Counted from the stretch's first letter, positions 34,396-43,770 are shown. The stretch is 64,000 nt of DNA from Lysobacterales bacterium (GCA_028285525.1 JANQOZ010000001.1:1-64000), one strand, 5' to 3'. Notes: generated by a model not told the origin, from the letters alone. A program made the numbers and translations.

Positions 34396-35535
34396 CTATT
34401 TCGCGGCAGCAGACAAGCTTTCGGTAAAACTACTGACGATCGTCGGGAGGATATAGGATTCTGTGAGCTTGAAGGGCCGTTCCATCTCCGGGAACTTGCC
34501 GTAGTTTTCCCCGGTCCACGCAACCACCAGTTCCAGCTCCGGCCAGACCATGATGAACTGCCCGCCGTTTCCCCAGGCCTCAAATGAGCGCAACGGCTTA
34601 CCATCGATTTCCCGATCGATCATGCGCCAGAGATAGCCAAAATCTTCGCCATGCAGGTCACTGGTGGCATGTTTTCTAGTCGATTCTAAGACCCATTCTT
34701 CTGACAGCAGCCTCTGCCCGTTCCATCGCCCTTTGTTGAGATACAGAAGGCCGAACTTGGCCATGTCTCGCGGGGTGAGGTGCAAACCACCACCGGTCAT
34801 GGCCAGGCCCTGATTGCCTCGGGAGTTGGTAATCGGCCATCGATACTTCTCGATGCCCATCGGCTCGAAGAGGTACTTGTCGGCAAAGGCGGGAATTCGG
34901 AGTTCGGATGCACGTGTCACAACGTTCCCGATAGTGACAATGCCGCTGGTTGCGTAGGAGAACTTCTCACCCGGGTCGGCAGCCAGAGGCTGGTCCCAAT
35001 AGAACTTGATCCAATCATCGGTGGGGTACATGTTGTCTTCATTGTTTCGCACCCCAGAAGTCATCGACAGCACATGACCGATCGTGATGTCGTTTTTGCG
35101 CTCGTCCCAGTTATCAATCGTGCCTTCGTATTCCGGAAAAAACGGCAGGATCGTTTGATCCACACCCTCAAAGAACCCCTGATCGATCGCGACGCCGACA
35201 AGCGCGGAGGTGATGGCCTTCGCTGCTGATCTTGTCGAGTGGATATCTTTTCGATCCCACTTGCCGAAATAGTCTTCGAAGACCAAAGCGCCTTTGTAGA
35301 CGATCACAACGCCATCGATCCCGATGTCTGATTCGTCTTCAATCAGGTTGACCATCGCCTCGAACGGCTCACGCTCCAACCCCTCGTCCTCCAATGACGA
35401 GATTCTCCATTGGTGCTCCCCCGGACCCAGTTCGGCAGCGGGCACTTGAGCACCGGCATCATGATTGTCGACGTCGCAACCGCTGATGCCGAACATCAAT
35501 ACGAAAACTAGCCAGTTGCGCGGTGCAAAATTCAA
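34396..35535 (-). CDS. Serine hydrolase, class C beta-lactamase family lipoprotein
   Basis: A 379-residue penicillin-binding-protein-like hydrolase. The N-terminus has a lipobox (GISGC, Cys20), so it is probably a lipoprotein. The SxxK motif is SAAK in STRSAAKAITS (about 103-106); the second motif reads YAT in FSYATSG instead of the usual YxN/YxS; GGLHL and GNGGQ lie in the later region. Members include esterases, D-aminopeptidases and carboxypeptidases. The start codon is TTG with AAAGGA upstream. It is divergent from the GMC oxidoreductase gene. Substrate unknown. Confidence 0.8.
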   Translation of the reverse strand: MNFAPRNWLVFVLMFGISGCDVDNHDAGAQVPAAELGPGEHQWRISSLEDEGLEREPFEAMVNLIEDESDIGIDGVVIVYKGALVFEDYFGKWDRKDIHSTRSAAKAITSALVGVAIDQGFFEGVDQTILPFFPEYEGTIDNWDERKNDITIGHVLSMTSGVRNNEDNMYPTDDWIKFYWDQPLAADPGEKFSYATSGIVTIGNVVTRASELRIPAFADKYLFEPMGIEKYRWPITNSRGNQGLAMTGGGLHLTPRDMAKFGLLYLNKGRWNGQRLLSEEWVLESTRKHATSDLHGEDFGYLWRMIDREIDGKPLRSFEAWGNGGQFIMVWPELELVVAWTGENYGKFPEMERPFKLTESYILPTIVSSFTESLSAAAK

Positions 35536-35796
35536 TGGATTGTTTTCCTTTGCTGCGGCTTCGGGAGGTCGCGAGGGGTTACCGCAGCGTGGTGTGAGTC
35601 AGTTTTTCGAAGGCACATCTTGCATCGGTCGGGACGCTTCCGCATCCCCGAAAAGTATGGCCTCTACCTCTCGTCTCAACCGAAGAAGCCGGCGATCGAC
35701 TGACACCAACGCTGGACCGCTACGCTTCGCTAGCAGGGCGAGTAGCTTTCCTGTAATTTGGGGTGATGTATTGGCCTCGCGCGACTGGTTAGAGCC

Positions 35797-37377
35797 TTGA
35801 AGCTGACACGACGTGACCTGCTCGGCTTTACGGCGGCCGCCGCGGCAACCTCATGCTCATCAAATCAGGCCAAACGGTCTTCGGCGGGTCCGGACTACGA
35901 CGTTTTGGTTGTCGGGGGCGGCTCCGCCGGCGCGGTAGTAGCGGCTAGACTCAGCGAAAACCCGAACCGTAGAGTCCTGCTTCTTGAGGCTGGCGGCGAG
36001 GCGGAAGATCCGCTAGTCGACCAGCCGCTCCAATGGTTTCGACTGCTGGGTTCAGAACTGGTCTTTCCAGACGAAACCACGCAGCAACGCTTTGTCGGAG
36101 CTAAAACGCTATTCGCCGGCCACGGCAAAGTGCTTGGCGGATCCAGTGCGATCAACGCCCTGATTCACCATCGGCCGACACCGGCGGACATCGACGCCTG
36201 GGGGATTGACGGCTGGCGCTGGGAAGATCTGGAGCCGATGCTCCGGCTATCAGAGACTTTTCTCGGAGACCGTCAGGAAGGACGAGGCACAGAGGGGCCT
36301 ATCGGCGTCAGCCTCATCCCGGATCCACCACCGCTGGCAGATGCGGCTCTGGCGGCCGCAGACCGTCTGGGCCTGGGCGCGACCACAGATATCAACACGG
36401 GTACTCAACTTGGCGCTGCCATTAATCAGTTGGCCTTCGCTCAGGGCCGACGTCAGCATACTGGACTCGCATATCTGACAACCGCCCGTGACCGAGAAAA
36501 CCTCACAATTCGCACTAATGCCCAGGTCGATTCACTATCCATTGAAGGTGACCGCGTAACCGGACTCAGCTATCGACACCGGGGTGAAAAACGACTCGTT
36601 GAAGGTGCACATGTGGTGCTCTGTTCTGGCGCACTCAGGACACCCCAGCTGTTGATGCTGTCGGGTTTGGGTCCCGGGGACATGCTGCGTAAGCACGGAA
36701 TCCACGTGGTGGTAGACGCGCCTGAAGTCGGCGCCAATCTCCATGATCACCTGCTGATCTCAGGTAACAATTTTGCCACCCCGAAATCGATCGAGGCTTC
36801 CGGCACGCACGGTTCGGTAGCCGTCGTTTACGCCTCATCGACACCCAACGGGCCCAGAGACCTGCTGCTCAATGTTTCCACGAACGCCAACGTGATTCCG
36901 CCACTGGAAGGTGCGTCCGCTGGCTTTAAGAGCTCCTTCAGCTTCATGCGGCCCCGCAGCCGCGGTAGGCTCTCGCTCACCAGCAATGATCCAACGATTC
37001 AGCCTGCCATAGACGTTAACTATCTGGCCGACGAACGCGATCGCGAGGGGATGCTTAGTGCGCTTTCTCTCAGCAGGGAACTGCTCTCCGCTCGCGAGTT
37101 CAGTCAGTTTGGGGGCGTTGAGCAAAACCGCGATTACTTTCGGGACGCTGCCTCATCACTGAAATTTCTGCACGACGGAGCTACGCCATTTGGACACTAC
37201 TGTGGCACATGCCGGATGGGCACCGACAAAAATGCACCGGTTGCCAGCTCGCTGGCTTTTCGCGGTATTTCCGGCCTGAGTGTTGTTGATGCATCGGTGA
37301 TACCAGAGATACCCTCATGTCCAACTAATCCCCTGGTTGTGGCGATCGCGGAACTCTTTGCTCAGCGTTTCGGCTAG
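35797..37377 (+). CDS. GMC-family FAD oxidoreductase with Tat signal
   Basis: A 526-residue flavoprotein. It begins TRRDLLGFTAAAAATSC: a twin-arginine signal with a possible lipobox Cys20, so it is probably exported folded with its FAD. The Rossmann motif VVGGGSAGAVVAARLSE (about 38-54), GGSSAINALIHHR, the GMC signature SGALRTPQLLMLSG and the active-site region HYCGTCRMG (His about 463) with a second Asn in CPTNPL are present. Relatives include choline dehydrogenases and alcohol/glucose oxidases. Start codon TTG. Substrate unknown; export suggests a periplasmic alcohol or sugar. Confidence 0.85.
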   Translation: MKLTRRDLLGFTAAAAATSCSSNQAKRSSAGPDYDVLVVGGGSAGAVVAARLSENPNRRVLLLEAGGEAEDPLVDQPLQWFRLLGSELVFPDETTQQRFVGAKTLFAGHGKVLGGSSAINALIHHRPTPADIDAWGIDGWRWEDLEPMLRLSETFLGDRQEGRGTEGPIGVSLIPDPPPLADAALAAADRLGLGATTDINTGTQLGAAINQLAFAQGRRQHTGLAYLTTARDRENLTIRTNAQVDSLSIEGDRVTGLSYRHRGEKRLVEGAHVVLCSGALRTPQLLMLSGLGPGDMLRKHGIHVVVDAPEVGANLHDHLLISGNNFATPKSIEASGTHGSVAVVYASSTPNGPRDLLLNVSTNANVIPPLEGASAGFKSSFSFMRPRSRGRLSLTSNDPTIQPAIDVNYLADERDREGMLSALSLSRELLSAREFSQFGGVEQNRDYFRDAASSLKFLHDGATPFGHYCGTCRMGTDKNAPVASSLAFRGISGLSVVDASVIPEIPSCPTNPLVVAIAELFAQRFG

Positions 37378-37381
37378 CAGA

Positions 37382-38293
37382 TCAGTCAGCGTAGTGCCAG
37401 CGCCGCTCATCCTGTAAAGCAAAGCCGAGATCCTCCGGCACATCTCCGGCTTCGAGGCGCGACAACCTTGCCTCGGCGGCCGCCGCTTCACCTAGCCGAC
37501 GCTCGACCTGCGCCAGACGGAACTCCGCCCAGCCCGATTCCGGGTCTTCAGGGCTCGGCTCGTACGCCAGGTAACGCTTTAGGCCGGCACTGCCCGCCTC
37601 CAGGGCCTGGCCCGACACGGCGGCAAATTTGCCTCGCTGGTAGTCAATCAGCCGCAGCGCCCGCACATCCTCCGGCGTATGGCGCCGTACGTTTTGCTCA
37701 GCCTCATCGAGCACCGCTTCAGCCACCGGAAGCTGGTTGTGCACTCCCTGGATCACCAGTGTGTACTGCTGGGCCCAGACCCAGGTCCCCGCGGCCAGGG
37801 CCTGGCGATCGTAGGCGATCGCCGCCTCCACGTTTTCTTCCGCCCACTCGATGTCGGCCTTGAGTCGCAGTGCTGCGGCCTTGTCGAGCTCCATGAGCGC
37901 GTCAGCTTGCGCTCGTGCTTGTTTCTTCGAACCACCCGCGATTGCCGGCGCCTGAAGGAAGTACTGGCCCAGCGAGGTTCGAGCCTCAACGTGCGCAGGG
38001 TCAAGCTCCAGAGCCGCCAACAAATGCTTTTTACCACTGCGAGCAAGCCCCAACTTCCGAAACGTTGATGCGGCATCCACCTGAGCCAGCTGACCTGTCG
38101 CCAACCAATAGTGTGCATCCGCGGTCTCAGGCCAATTCTCGAGACGTGATTCCATGCGTTTGACCACCTGCTTGGCCTCACCGTCGTCGATCAAAGCCTG
38201 CAGCGCTGCGGCGTCGATGTCGCTTGCACCATTCGCGCTTTGCCCTAGCAACAGCGAGATGACGAGAGCGGCACAGCCTATGACATTATTCAT
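37382..38293 (-). CDS. Exported TPR-like protein
   Basis: A 303-residue protein with a signal peptide (to about 22) and TPR-like helical repeats (for example AHYWLATGQLAQVDAAS, KHLLAALELDPAHVEARTSLGQYFL, AEENVEAAIAYDRQALAAG, WAEFRLAQVERRLGEAAAAEARL). TPR proteins bind other proteins; the partner is unknown. Its start overlaps the stop of the upstream membrane-protein gene by 4 bp, so they form an operon, divergent from a NarL-type two-component pair that may control it. Confidence 0.72.
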   Translation of the reverse strand: MNNVIGCAALVISLLLGQSANGASDIDAAALQALIDDGEAKQVVKRMESRLENWPETADAHYWLATGQLAQVDAASTFRKLGLARSGKKHLLAALELDPAHVEARTSLGQYFLQAPAIAGGSKKQARAQADALMELDKAAALRLKADIEWAEENVEAAIAYDRQALAAGTWVWAQQYTLVIQGVHNQLPVAEAVLDEAEQNVRRHTPEDVRALRLIDYQRGKFAAVSGQALEAGSAGLKRYLAYEPSPEDPESGWAEFRLAQVERRLGEAAAAEARLSRLEAGDVPEDLGFALQDERRWHYAD

Positions 38294-39051
38294 CGGGACA
38301 GCTCCATGCCCATCGGTTGTGTTGTGGCCACACGATCACGGGGCGTCTCTTTTCGCCGCAAGATGCGCGTCCAGATCATCGACGCAGGAACGCCAATCAG
38401 CGTGGGCGCCAGCCAGACCCATACCGAGCTGCCCAACGAGGAGTGGATGAACCGGCTGGACCCGAAGACCAGAAAAGCCGTGTGCGCCGCGATGCCGGCG
38501 CCCAGCATGGACGACATATGCTGGTATTTCCATTCCTGCCCGCGGTTCGGCACGGACAAGATGCGGCGCATCGTTCCCGGTGCGCCGATCAGGCCGATTG
38601 CGCTCAGGCTCATCATCAACACGGAATCCAGATACCAGCCGGTTACCAGCACCGCAGCGGCGAGTGCAAAGCTTGCGCCATGCACCAGCAGCTCAATGGT
38701 GCTCCGGTGTCCGCCCCAGGTGCGTTTCATGCGCACCGCCCGAAGGCCGGCGAAAGCGGCCGCGAAAGTGATCGCGGACAGATAAAGCAGCATCAGTCCG
38801 TTGACGGCTCGCAGGTTGACCGCGTAACGCGATGACGTCTCGGGGTGTGTCGCCAGCGGATCAATAAGCGTGAGCAGCGCCGCGACGGCGGCGCTGCCCG
38901 CCGTCACCATCATCGCATAGGCAAAAACTATCCCTGCCCTGGTGTGCAACCCCCGGCGCTTGCGCGCAAAAACCGGCAGCCAGAAGCTGGCCAGACCAAC
39001 GCTGCCGACAACGATATGCACCAGCACAACGGCGTTGAACAGAAATTCCAT
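38290..39051 (-). CDS. Integral membrane protein, DUF2306-like
   Basis: A 253-residue protein with about seven hydrophobic segments. The first part (MEFLFNAVVLVHIVVGSVGL, then FARKRRGLHTRAGIVFAYAM) resembles DUF2306-type membrane proteins of unknown function. ATG 39051 (GAGG 9 nt upstream) begins the first helix; a frame to 39129 adds residues without membrane character. Operon with the TPR gene. Confidence 0.6.
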   Translation of the reverse strand: MEFLFNAVVLVHIVVGSVGLASFWLPVFARKRRGLHTRAGIVFAYAMMVTAGSAAVAALLTLIDPLATHPETSSRYAVNLRAVNGLMLLYLSAITFAAAFAGLRAVRMKRTWGGHRSTIELLVHGASFALAAAVLVTGWYLDSVLMMSLSAIGLIGAPGTMRRILSVPNRGQEWKYQHMSSMLGAGIAAHTAFLVFGSSRFIHSSLGSSVWVWLAPTLIGVPASMIWTRILRRKETPRDRVATTQPMGMELSR

Positions 39052-39134
39052 GGTGTCGCCTCTGCTTCTGACTTGGGTGACGCCTAGCTTCGCCTGAAGC
39101 AGGGTGCGATGGCGACACTCCGACGTCATGACTC

Positions 39135-39154
39135 AAAGTGACCGAAGTCACTTT
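39135..39154. promoter_or_regulatory. Inverted repeat in divergent spacer (operator or attenuator)
   Basis: AAAGTGAC-CGAA-GTCACTTT: 8-bp perfect arms with a 4-nt centre, followed by further T on the plus strand. It lies between the DUF2306-like gene and the histidine kinase gene, so an operator for the NarL-type regulator is more likely than a terminator. Confidence 0.4.
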
Positions 39155-39181
39155 TTTCCTTCGACCGATTGTTGACGGCCA

Positions 39182-39197
39182 GATTCTGTGCAGAATC
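39182..39197. promoter_or_regulatory. Second short inverted repeat before the histidine kinase
   Basis: GATTCT-GTGC-AGAATC ends 5 bp before ATG 39203, where a ribosome site would be expected; none is seen. It could be an operator or could fold in the mRNA leader. Confidence 0.3.
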
Positions 39198-39202
39198 GGC
39201 CT

Positions 39203-40339
39203 ATGGACTTTGGTCGCGCACCTCGGAATAGCGGAGGCCTGCCCTCCCTGACCTGGGCCGGCTGCTTGACGGTGGGCCTGGTGTGGTTTGTCGCCGCCCG
39301 GGCGCTGCCTGACAGTCTGCCCTGGATCGATGATCGGATTGTGCTGCATGTCGCAGCGGCGTCGTTCCTCGGGCTGGCACTGCTCTTGAGCCGCCAGCGG
39401 AGTAGACCGGGCAAAATCCTCAATCTGATGCTCCAGGCCGTCTGCGCTGCCGCCGTCATCGCCGTGGATCTGTCTTCAAGTGCGCCGATTCTCAATATCA
39501 TCGTGGTCGCACAGATTCCCTACATGCTGGGCATCAGGTTGGCCATTGTGGCGGCGCTGATCGTCAACACGGCACACTTTGCCGTGCTGCTGATTTTCCA
39601 TGACGCCAACGCTCTATCCGCCCTTCTAAACATGGCGCTCTATGCGTGTTTTCAGCTCTTTTCATTGCTGATCGGGCACTTCGCCGTACAGGTCAACGAG
39701 GCCCGAAATCAGCTGGCGGCCACCAACGCGGAGCTGCTGGCAACCCGCTCTCTGCTGGAATCGTCGGCCCGCGACCGGGAACGGCTGCGGGTCTCCAGGG
39801 AACTGCACGACACGGCGGGCCACACGCTGACAGCGCTAAAACTCAGCCTGCGCCAGCTTCGCGACCGAAGTGCTCCTCAGGATCGCGATGCATTAAGTGA
39901 GTGCCTGAACCTGTCTTCTGATCTGCTGGAGGACATCCGTGATCTTGTCGGCAATATGCGCGAGGTCAATCCGCTGGATCTCGACAAAGCCCTGACCGAG
40001 CTGACCCGGCCCTTTGCCAAGCCCGAGTTTTCGATCGACGTGGCGCCAGACGTGGTCATTGAAGATCTGACGGTCGCGGAAAGTTTGCTTGCCGTAGCCC
40101 GGGAATCCATCACGAACGTTGTGCGTCACGCGGAGGCGAGCCGGTGCATCATTTCTGTCCACCAAGATCAGGGGCGCGTGTGCCTGACGGTTGAAGACGA
40201 CGGGGTAGGCGCTAACGGCGCTGAAGGATTCGGTATCCGTGGAATGCGGGAACGTATGACGGATGCGCACGCAGAACTCGACATCTCACCCAACACACCT
40301 ACCGGCACCCGCGTGACCGCGGCATGGGCCATCGCATGA
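39203..40339 (+). CDS. NarL-type sensor histidine kinase
   Basis: A 378-residue membrane kinase. About six hydrophobic helices (within about 15-145) are followed by a coiled segment and the HisKA_3 dimerisation domain with phosphoacceptor His in SRELHDTAGHTLTALKL (about 198), then an HATPase domain with ARESITNVVRHAEAS and GFGIRGMRERM. Such kinases pair with NarL/FixJ regulators, as here (4-bp overlap with the next gene). ATG 39203 was preferred to GTG 39188; neither has a clear ribosome site. Signal unknown. Confidence 0.87.
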   Translation: MDFGRAPRNSGGLPSLTWAGCLTVGLVWFVAARALPDSLPWIDDRIVLHVAAASFLGLALLLSRQRSRPGKILNLMLQAVCAAAVIAVDLSSSAPILNIIVVAQIPYMLGIRLAIVAALIVNTAHFAVLLIFHDANALSALLNMALYACFQLFSLLIGHFAVQVNEARNQLAATNAELLATRSLLESSARDRERLRVSRELHDTAGHTLTALKLSLRQLRDRSAPQDRDALSECLNLSSDLLEDIRDLVGNMREVNPLDLDKALTELTRPFAKPEFSIDVAPDVVIEDLTVAESLLAVARESITNVVRHAEASRCIISVHQDQGRVCLTVEDDGVGANGAEGFGIRGMRERMTDAHAELDISPNTPTGTRVTAAWAIA

Positions 40340-40977
40340 GCGAGACTTCGGTCCGCGTTGGCCTGGTCGACGACCAAGCACTGGTTCGCAAAGGGCTCCG
40401 AGCTATCCTCGATGCCCATGCCGGACTGTCGGTGGTTTTCGAAGCCGAAGATGGCGCCAAAGCGTTAGACCAGCTCATGGAAAACGAAGTGGATCTACTG
40501 CTGTGTGACATCCGCATGCCCGTGGTGGATGGCATCGAGGTGGTAGAGCGGCTGCGCCAGGGTGCAAACCGCCTGCCCGTTTTGCTGCTGACTACCTTTG
40601 AAGACGAAGAACTCCTGCTGAGAGCCACCCGAGCGGGAGCCAATGGCTATGTCCTGAAAGACATTGAGCCGGCTGAGCTGTTTACGACAATCGACGACAT
40701 TTTGGCGGGCGCGACAGTGCTGGACCCCCAATCCCGGCAGCGCGCTCGGGGCCACGAATCGCTGCCCCAGCCCGAAACCCTGCTGGTTGAGCTCGATGAG
40801 AAGGAACGCGCCGTGCTGCGGCTGATGTCAGCTGGCCTCAGCAATCAGCAGATCGCCGAGCAGCTCCACAAGGCCGAAGGAACCATCAAGAATCGGGTCT
40901 CAGTGATTCTTCAAAAACTCAACGCGCGCGACCGCACCCAGGCGGTTCTGAAAGCAATCACCAACGGCATCATCTGA
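40336..40977 (+). CDS. NarL/FixJ-family response regulator
   Basis: A 213-residue regulator: receiver domain with VDDQ, phosphoacceptor Asp in LLCDIRMPVVDG (about 55) and Lys in YVLKDI; LuxR-type HTH at the end (LDEKERAVLRLMSAGLSNQQ, IAEQLHKAEGTIKNRVSVIL). ATG 40336 overlaps the kinase stop. Possible targets are the divergent TPR/DUF2306 operon and its own promoter (inference). Confidence 0.9.
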   Translation: MSETSVRVGLVDDQALVRKGLRAILDAHAGLSVVFEAEDGAKALDQLMENEVDLLLCDIRMPVVDGIEVVERLRQGANRLPVLLLTTFEDEELLLRATRAGANGYVLKDIEPAELFTTIDDILAGATVLDPQSRQRARGHESLPQPETLLVELDEKERAVLRLMSAGLSNQQIAEQLHKAEGTIKNRVSVILQKLNARDRTQAVLKAITNGII

Positions 40978-41031
40978 GGTCCTTAAGGACACCGAACAGG
41001 CCGTCACGGGCCCAACCCCATCGGATCAACT

Positions 41032-41994
41032 TCAGGCAGAGCCCAATCGATCCGAACGGTTTGCGAGATAGAACCACTCCTGGTCCACCTGCGCGTTCGG
41101 ATTGGGAAATACGATCCATCCGTCCTGGTCCGCGCTCAGCTCCGTTCCGTCATGTCGCTCGGCAATCACCTCGCCACGGGAAATTTTCTGAAAGCTTCGC
41201 CAGTCCTGGGTAAAGCGATCCTCAGCGTGGAGCCGATCCCATACTCGGTAGAGTCGGATAACTTCCGGCTGCCGGGCGGGCAATGGCATGGGTTCCATGC
41301 TTGCCATGCCGAGATGAGCCAAAGTTGCGCGGATCGCTCGATAGGCAAGCTCCGGGGCCTGCTCGTCATCGTGCTGGCCACACTCGAGCGTAATACCCAT
41401 GCCGCCAAAGCGCCGGATGGTCTCGGTTGTGCCGACACCGTAGTCGACGTGCGCCTCTGCCCCGCGCGCCAGGCGGTCGCGAACACCTTGAGCGTAGGTG
41501 TCCAGCCAGCCTTCCACAAACCGATCGACGCCCAAGCGCAACGCTAGCGATTCTTCCTGGTCAGCCTTCGAAAAGGGTTCCAGGTCGCCGCAATTATTGG
41601 GTGGACCTATCAGCGCAAACGGTATGCCCGGCGTATGGAAAGAATGGAGATCAAGCAGAATATCGTGCGCCTCCAGCAACGGGCATAGCTGGTTGGCAAC
41701 CGAATCCTCGAAATCCAATGGTGGATCGGTCACCCGCATGTTCCGATTCAGATTGCGATCGCCATGCCGCCGCTTGAGCTGATAGGCCAGCGGATTGGTG
41801 ATCGGAACCATCGTGAATGAGCCGCGTTCGATGCGAAGCGCTCCGTCCAAGATTTCCTGCTGCGTGCGCTCGATGGCCTTCGTCCCGCAGGTTTCATTGC
41901 CGTGCACGGCGCCGAGAACCAGCAGTTTTGGACCGGGCTGCAGGCCCAGGAATTGATAGACGGAAAGACCGGTTGGAGGGGACATCTTGTCCAT
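41032..41994 (-). CDS. Succinylglutamate desuccinylase/aspartoacylase family (M14-like) deacylase
   Basis: A 320-residue zinc hydrolase of the AstE/AspA group. Zinc ligands are visible as His and Glu in GAVHGNETCG (about 29-38) and His in LLDLHSFHTP; the catalytic Glu is likely in GITLECGQHDD; HGDRNLNRNM is a substrate-binding stretch. The C-terminal 90 residues (VIRLYRVWDRLHAEDRF...) form a beta-rich cap common in this family. Next gene, divergent, is an M17 aminopeptidase. Likely removes an N-acyl group from an amino acid; exact substrate unknown. Confidence 0.8.
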   Translation of the reverse strand: MDKMSPPTGLSVYQFLGLQPGPKLLVLGAVHGNETCGTKAIERTQQEILDGALRIERGSFTMVPITNPLAYQLKRRHGDRNLNRNMRVTDPPLDFEDSVANQLCPLLEAHDILLDLHSFHTPGIPFALIGPPNNCGDLEPFSKADQEESLALRLGVDRFVEGWLDTYAQGVRDRLARGAEAHVDYGVGTTETIRRFGGMGITLECGQHDDEQAPELAYRAIRATLAHLGMASMEPMPLPARQPEVIRLYRVWDRLHAEDRFTQDWRSFQKISRGEVIAERHDGTELSADQDGWIVFPNPNAQVDQEWFYLANRSDRLGSA

Positions 41995-42170
41995 TACTGG
42001 GTTTCACTCATCGTTGCTTGTCGTTTCAGGCGTCTGCGCACAGGAATCAAGGTGCCACTTACCTGGTCGGATCGCGCCGGTAATGGCCGTCTCTGCAGCC
42101 CCGCATGCAGGTCAGCCTCTGCTTTCGAGTAATCTATACCGATCTGAATCTCCACGAGCCTGGATTATCC

Positions 42171-43724
42171 ATGACACACCCCACCCTGCGCACCTCCAAA
42201 GACACGAGTCTTCTTCTTTCGGGCAGCCATAACGATGCTGTCATCCTGGTCAGCAGTGCTGCCGGCTGCGAATGCAGCCCGGAAGTTGACGCGGCTCTCC
42301 AAAGGATCGCTGCAGTCGACCAACGTCTGGGAAAGGTCGGGCTGCTCATTCACGCCAGCGAGCTCGCGGGCGGACGCCTGGTGCACGCACCAACGGGTCC
42401 GCTGGATCGCGACTACGATGATGTACGCCGCTTCTTCGATGCGGCTGCCAAGGGCATTGTTCGGGCTCGGGACGCCGGCGCGGCCAATCCGATCATCGTC
42501 GTAGAAGGCATCCCGGCAGAGTCTGACTTCGAGCATGCTGCCGAAGTGACGTATTTAGGAGCATGTCAGGGTCTTTGGGAGCCACTGGAAGCCCGAGAAA
42601 GCCTGGGCGAAGTAAGCGTTGAGCCGGTTGAGTCCATAACCGTTTTCGACGCATCAGAATCGCTTGCTATAGATTTTCTTGCTGCCCTGGAGTCCGGCCG
42701 GCGCCTCGCCCGCGATCTCGCGGGCACAGAGCCCGAGCGGATGGCGCCGCCACGATTTGCTGACACCTGTGTCGAGGCTCTCGAAGGAAGCGCCGTTGCG
42801 GTTGAGGTCGTCGACGACCAGGACGAAATCGCGACGCAGTATCCGCTGCTGGCCGCGGTGGCCCGCGCGTCGAAGACGGTACCCCGCCATCACCCCCGGG
42901 TCATCAAGATGAGCTACGAGGGCGAAGGGCCTGTCGAAAAAACGCTGTTCCTTGTGGGCAAGGCCGTCACCTTCGATACCGGCGGTGCGGATATCAAAAC
43001 CGGCGGCCACATGGCCGGCATGAGCCGCGACAAAGGCGGTGGTGCTGCAGTGGCGGGATTCATGAAGACCGTCGCGCTGCTGCAGCCCAAGGGACTCAAA
43101 GTTGTGGCTTACGTTGCTGCCGTGCGCAACAGCGTGGGTCCAGAGGGGCTGGTCTCCGATGAAATCATCGTCAGCCACGCCGGCGTTCGCGTGCGTATCG
43201 CCAACACCGACGCCGAGGGCCGACTCGCCATGACCGACGCCCTCTCTCATTGCCGGGAGCTGGCCAAAGACGCAACGGCGCCTGAACTGATGACGGTGGC
43301 GACCCTAACGGGTCATGCGGCGCTCTCGGTGGGCCCGTACACCGCGCTCGTGGAAAACGGGACCGCTCGTGCGCAAGGCACCGCGCAAAGTCTGGCTGAC
43401 GCCGGCGAGCCCTGGGGAGACTGTATGGAAATCAATCGTTCTCGCCGAGAGGATTGGCATATGAACCGCCCCCGCTCGCAGGCTGACGACGTACTCTCCG
43501 CCAACAACGGCCCGTCCGTTGCCGTGGCTCGCGGCCATCAATTTCCGATGGCTTATCTGTCGAAGGCTTCCGGCCTGGACGAGCATGGATTCCGGTCCGA
43601 ACACCCGCTTGCCTACATGCACGTCGACATCGCCGGCAGCTCCGTAGAGGGCGGCGACTGGCAGCACGGCAAACCGACGGCCTCACCGGTCGTCGCGCTT
43701 GCCGCTCGATATCTACGAAGCTAG
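42171..43724 (+). CDS. M17-family leucyl aminopeptidase
   Basis: A 517-residue metallopeptidase. The catalytic C-terminal domain has the two-metal site: GKAVTFDTGGADIKTG (about 265-280), MSRDKGGGAAVAG, and NTDAEGRLAMTDAL (about 344-357), the M17 hallmark. The first Lys-rich motif GKGITFDSGG is altered but the key Asp and Lys positions appear kept. The N-terminal part is divergent. ATG 42171 begins MTHPTLRTS; the frame extends to 42105 without a better start. Cytoplasmic. Divergent from the AstE-like deacylase, which suggests joint processing of acylated peptides or amino acids (inference). Confidence 0.85.
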   Translation: MTHPTLRTSKDTSLLLSGSHNDAVILVSSAAGCECSPEVDAALQRIAAVDQRLGKVGLLIHASELAGGRLVHAPTGPLDRDYDDVRRFFDAAAKGIVRARDAGAANPIIVVEGIPAESDFEHAAEVTYLGACQGLWEPLEARESLGEVSVEPVESITVFDASESLAIDFLAALESGRRLARDLAGTEPERMAPPRFADTCVEALEGSAVAVEVVDDQDEIATQYPLLAAVARASKTVPRHHPRVIKMSYEGEGPVEKTLFLVGKAVTFDTGGADIKTGGHMAGMSRDKGGGAAVAGFMKTVALLQPKGLKVVAYVAAVRNSVGPEGLVSDEIIVSHAGVRVRIANTDAEGRLAMTDALSHCRELAKDATAPELMTVATLTGHAALSVGPYTALVENGTARAQGTAQSLADAGEPWGDCMEINRSRREDWHMNRPRSQADDVLSANNGPSVAVARGHQFPMAYLSKASGLDEHGFRSEHPLAYMHVDIAGSSVEGGDWQHGKPTASPVVALAARYLRS

Positions 43725-43741
43725 CGTCACGCTCACGGTGC

Positions 43742-43766
43742 AGCTGCCGAACCCTGGTCGGCAGCT
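43742..43766. terminator. Bidirectional terminator-like hairpin
   Basis: AGCTGCCGA-ACCCTGG-TCGGCAGCT: a perfect 9-bp stem and 7-nt loop in the 46-bp gap between the convergent M17 peptidase and DUF3137 genes. Confidence 0.6.
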
Positions 43767-43770
43767 TGCC

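Noticed and set aside
40979..40990. GTCCTTAAGGAC palindrome after the NarL-type regulator as a terminator
   Set aside because: No loop and no T-run, so a stable hairpin is unlikely.
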